DNA of 64,000 bases. Origin: Siphonodentalium dalli. Lineage: Eukaryota; Mollusca; Scaphopoda; Gadilida; Siphonodentaliidae. A model generated the notes under the pieces. It had not been told where the DNA came from, did no database searches, and saw only the letters and a list, made by a program, of their open reading frames with translations. The stretch spans positions 114,029,546-114,093,545 of the forward strand of contig CP136068.1 in the NCBI GenBank assembly GCA_032622095.1, read 5' to 3'. A program made the position numbers and the translations under genes. Of the stretch, positions 61,585 to 64,000 are shown piece after piece. Position 1 is the stretch's first letter. Each line of letters opens with the position of its first letter.

Positions 61585-64000
61585 TTTATTGAGGAATTAG
61601 TGAGTTACTTGCCAAAACTTTTGCCAAATGAAAATATTTGTTCATAGTGTATGTAAATGAAATCCTTTTTAAACTTAAAGGTCTGACACAGCAGGTTACA
61701 TCACCTCTGGTCGACACCCAATGGCTAACTATATCGCTATTCCGTGAGTATGTATGTCCATCATTTAACCGCAAAAGTGGTATATGACACACTTTATTCG
61801 GCGGCTCCATTCATTGTTTCGACCTATTATTTATTGACCGGGTCATCATCAGGGGGGGGGGGGGGGGCTGGTCATTCTGTGAGTACCATGTGTACTGGCA
61901 AAAACTACTAGAACAACTATTAATATCAGCCGATCCCAGAACCAATCACTATGGCGATTGTCGCATGTGGATTATTCACAAGTGATAACAGCTGAGCCAA
62001 AATTTCAATCTCCGTGGCGAGACATAGGTGGAATAACCACTCTTAGGCTTTAGCAGCTGAGCCAGGAATATAAACACATCGAAAATGAAAGTCCACCCTA
62101 ATATATTCGGTAATATTTTATGAGATATTGTATGGACTTTGACGAAACTTTACGCAAATGTTTAGTGGTATCTGATACACAACATGTGTGAGGCACCGTC
62201 CTGTGACTTATGTTATGGCCGGCTGAGCATGAATTGAATGGAAGAGGGGCGCTTTTTAAAAGTTGCAAAACACTGACGTATATAGAGGACAGTCACTCCA
62301 TTGTTCCATTGTTCACACAAGTTGTTACTGGCTGTAAATGTGGTCTAAAAGTGACACTGTGGGTCCACGATAACATGCGTGTCATCTTCGGGACACATAG
62401 TTCCTGCTGCATGCCCATGTCATTGAGTCTAGCCACATTCCTTTCGAATGACACCTTGAAGTTTCGTGCTGTGAGCAACACAGTTATTGAAATCAGTCTC
62501 TTTGAAGCCATTTTTCAGTAAACCATGTTTCCCACTATCTACGCCATTGATGTACAAACAGATAAGGATGTTCCAAGCCTGTGCGAGAAGTGGGGACAAG
62601 GCACAGCTGAATGTATGTGGTCACTCTACCTGTGTTTTTGCAACTTTTGAAAAGTGCCCCTCTTCCGTTCAATTTGTGCTCACTCAGCCATATCTCACCT
62701 CACATCACAGTAATTAGCACACTTGATGTCTTTGGTACCACAAATCATGTGTGGAAAGTTTAATCAAAATACATCCAATATCTCATAAAATATTACCGAA
62801 TATATTAGGGGGACTTTCTTTTTTTGAGGTGTTTACATCGCTCTATGGCGAGAATCTCAGGTGGATTAACCACAGACTTGAGTCACTGGCATCTTCGACT
62901 GACCATTCGCGCCAAAAAATGTCTTGACGTGGGATCACGCCTTGCCATATGGTAGCTGATTGGATCTTCAATAATTCCGCCAATCCACATGATACGCGCT
63001 TAGATTGACACCCGTCGACTATAACACAATTACACAATATCTACGGGTGCACTCGATATTCGCTCCCAGTATTGTGCTGTCCAATACGAAACAGAACCAG
63101 ATGATTCAATGGAGTCCACCCGCCGGCGTGAACAGATTTGGACGAAATATAAAACTTGGTTAGAGATGGCTACAATTATTCAACCGTGTCAATGTGCACA
63201 AGAGTGCAAGATTAGGTGACTGACGGAACTATTGGTGGCAAAGCTCCCTGCTTCTCGATCTGGATTTTCTGATGTCGAAGAAATCCCTTTCGACCTAAAA
63301 ATCTCTAATGAGTTTTATTGGCGGTCAAGCCACATAGTGCTATCCGGTTTCGCTTTGACCATGTACGTAGAACGCCCTGTTGTGTTTTGATAGCGAAGCA
63401 AGTGCCTAGATCCGTGTTGACCCTCACTCTAGTGGGTTAGTCGACCTTGTTGAGCACGATTAAAAGAGATGATGTAACCTGCTGTGTCAGACTTTTAGGT
63501 AGAAAAGGATTTCATTTACATACACTATGAGCATTTTCAGAAATCCCTTCCGTGTATCATATGGTTTCGGCCATGATGATCCCTACTTGTTCAAGCAGTA
63601 GGCCTCACGCTGATCGGTGGTCTATCCATTGAAGGACTAGATGGCATCTAGACTCGGTGGAGTGAAGATGCCAGTGACTCAAGTTTGTGGTTAATCCACC
63701 TGATGTATATTCCTGGCTCATCTGCTAAAGCCTAAGAGTGGTTATTCCACCTATGTCTCGCCACAGAGTTTGAAAGTTTTGGCTCAGCTGTTATCACTTG
63801 TGACTAATCCACATGCGACAATCGCCATAGTAATTGGTTCTGGGATCGGCTGATATTAATAGTTGTTCTAGATTTTGCTAGAACACATGATACTCACAGA
63901 ATGACCAGCGCCCCTGATGATGACCCGGTCAATAAATAATAGGTCGAAACAATGAATGGAGCCGCCGAATAAAGTGTGTCATATACCACTTTTGCGGTTA
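61585..64000. mobile_element. Nested inverted-repeat (foldback) element, cut by the window end
   Basis: Four inverted pairs are visible: 61,585-61,720 with 63,440-63,540 (aggttacatcacctctggtc side); 61,765-62,075 with 63,700-64,000 (ataaagtgtgtcatatacca side, ~300 bases); 62,085-62,290 with 62,610-62,830 (agaggggcgctttttaaaag side); 62,845-62,910 with 63,650-63,705 (gatgccagtgactcaag). The left outer arm carries a 16-G run (61,852-61,867) where the right arm has only cagcgcccctgatg. The right terminus is outside the window. No coding frame. Confidence 0.8.

Overview
The window is genomic DNA from an animal, most likely a marine invertebrate: AT-rich, with GT-AG introns of several hundred to several thousand bases, an assembly gap of 100 N (25,864-25,963), abundant TACATGTA-type simple sequence, tRNA-derived SINE, LINE and Helitron-like debris, and many inverted-repeat elements. 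The species cannot be fixed from sequence alone. Real coding sequence is a small fraction and is split into short exons, so almost every long open frame here is spurious.

Reading the introns by eye gives four host- or transposon-type genes. (1) 1,567-9,994 on the minus strand: a 13-coding-exon gene, predicted 672 aa, encoding a P-loop ATPase of the DUF927/SF3-like kind (Walker A near residues 214-221, Walker B-like D262, sensor-like N301), an acidic/Ser-rich linker and a C-terminal PHD-like Cys/His cluster. (2) 12,959-25,763 on the minus strand: a 7-exon gene, predicted 456 aa, matching the C-terminal part of metazoan KDZ (Kyakuja-Dileera-Zisupton) transposases. Genes 1 and 2 are co-oriented neighbours, and a similar ~130-bp sequence lies several hundred bases downstream of each stop codon (644-775 and 12,243-12,378). 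(3) 40,429-50,021 on the plus strand: the first two coding exons of an SLC22-type organic ion transporter; no further exons are visible to the window end. (4) 56,250-58,948 on the minus strand: an intact 4-exon, 525-aa Crypton/DUF3504-type tyrosine recombinase with its catalytic R, HxxR, H and Y residues all present.

The rest is repeats. 26-36 kb holds opposed and tandem Helitron-like (HINE) elements, satellite-like arrays and a GC-rich minisatellite; 36-39 kb a frameshifted Jockey/CR1-type LINE; 39-55 kb nested palindromic MITEs, TTAA-flanked MITEs and tandem arrays inside and beyond the SLC22 intron; 61.6-64 kb a nested inverted-repeat element that runs off the window end. One 1.34-kb element with ~105-bp terminal inverted repeats and an 11-bp target duplication sits in an intron of the KDZ gene. 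Poly(G/C) runs of 9-20 bases recur at least 14 times.

The most interesting possibility is that genes 1 and 2 are two cargo/core genes of one KDZ-type mobile unit (transposase plus AAA/SF3-like ATPase with a chromatin-type zinc finger), with a separate intact tyrosine recombinase nearby. The joint-unit idea is inference; the gene structures themselves are read directly from splice sites and frame continuity.
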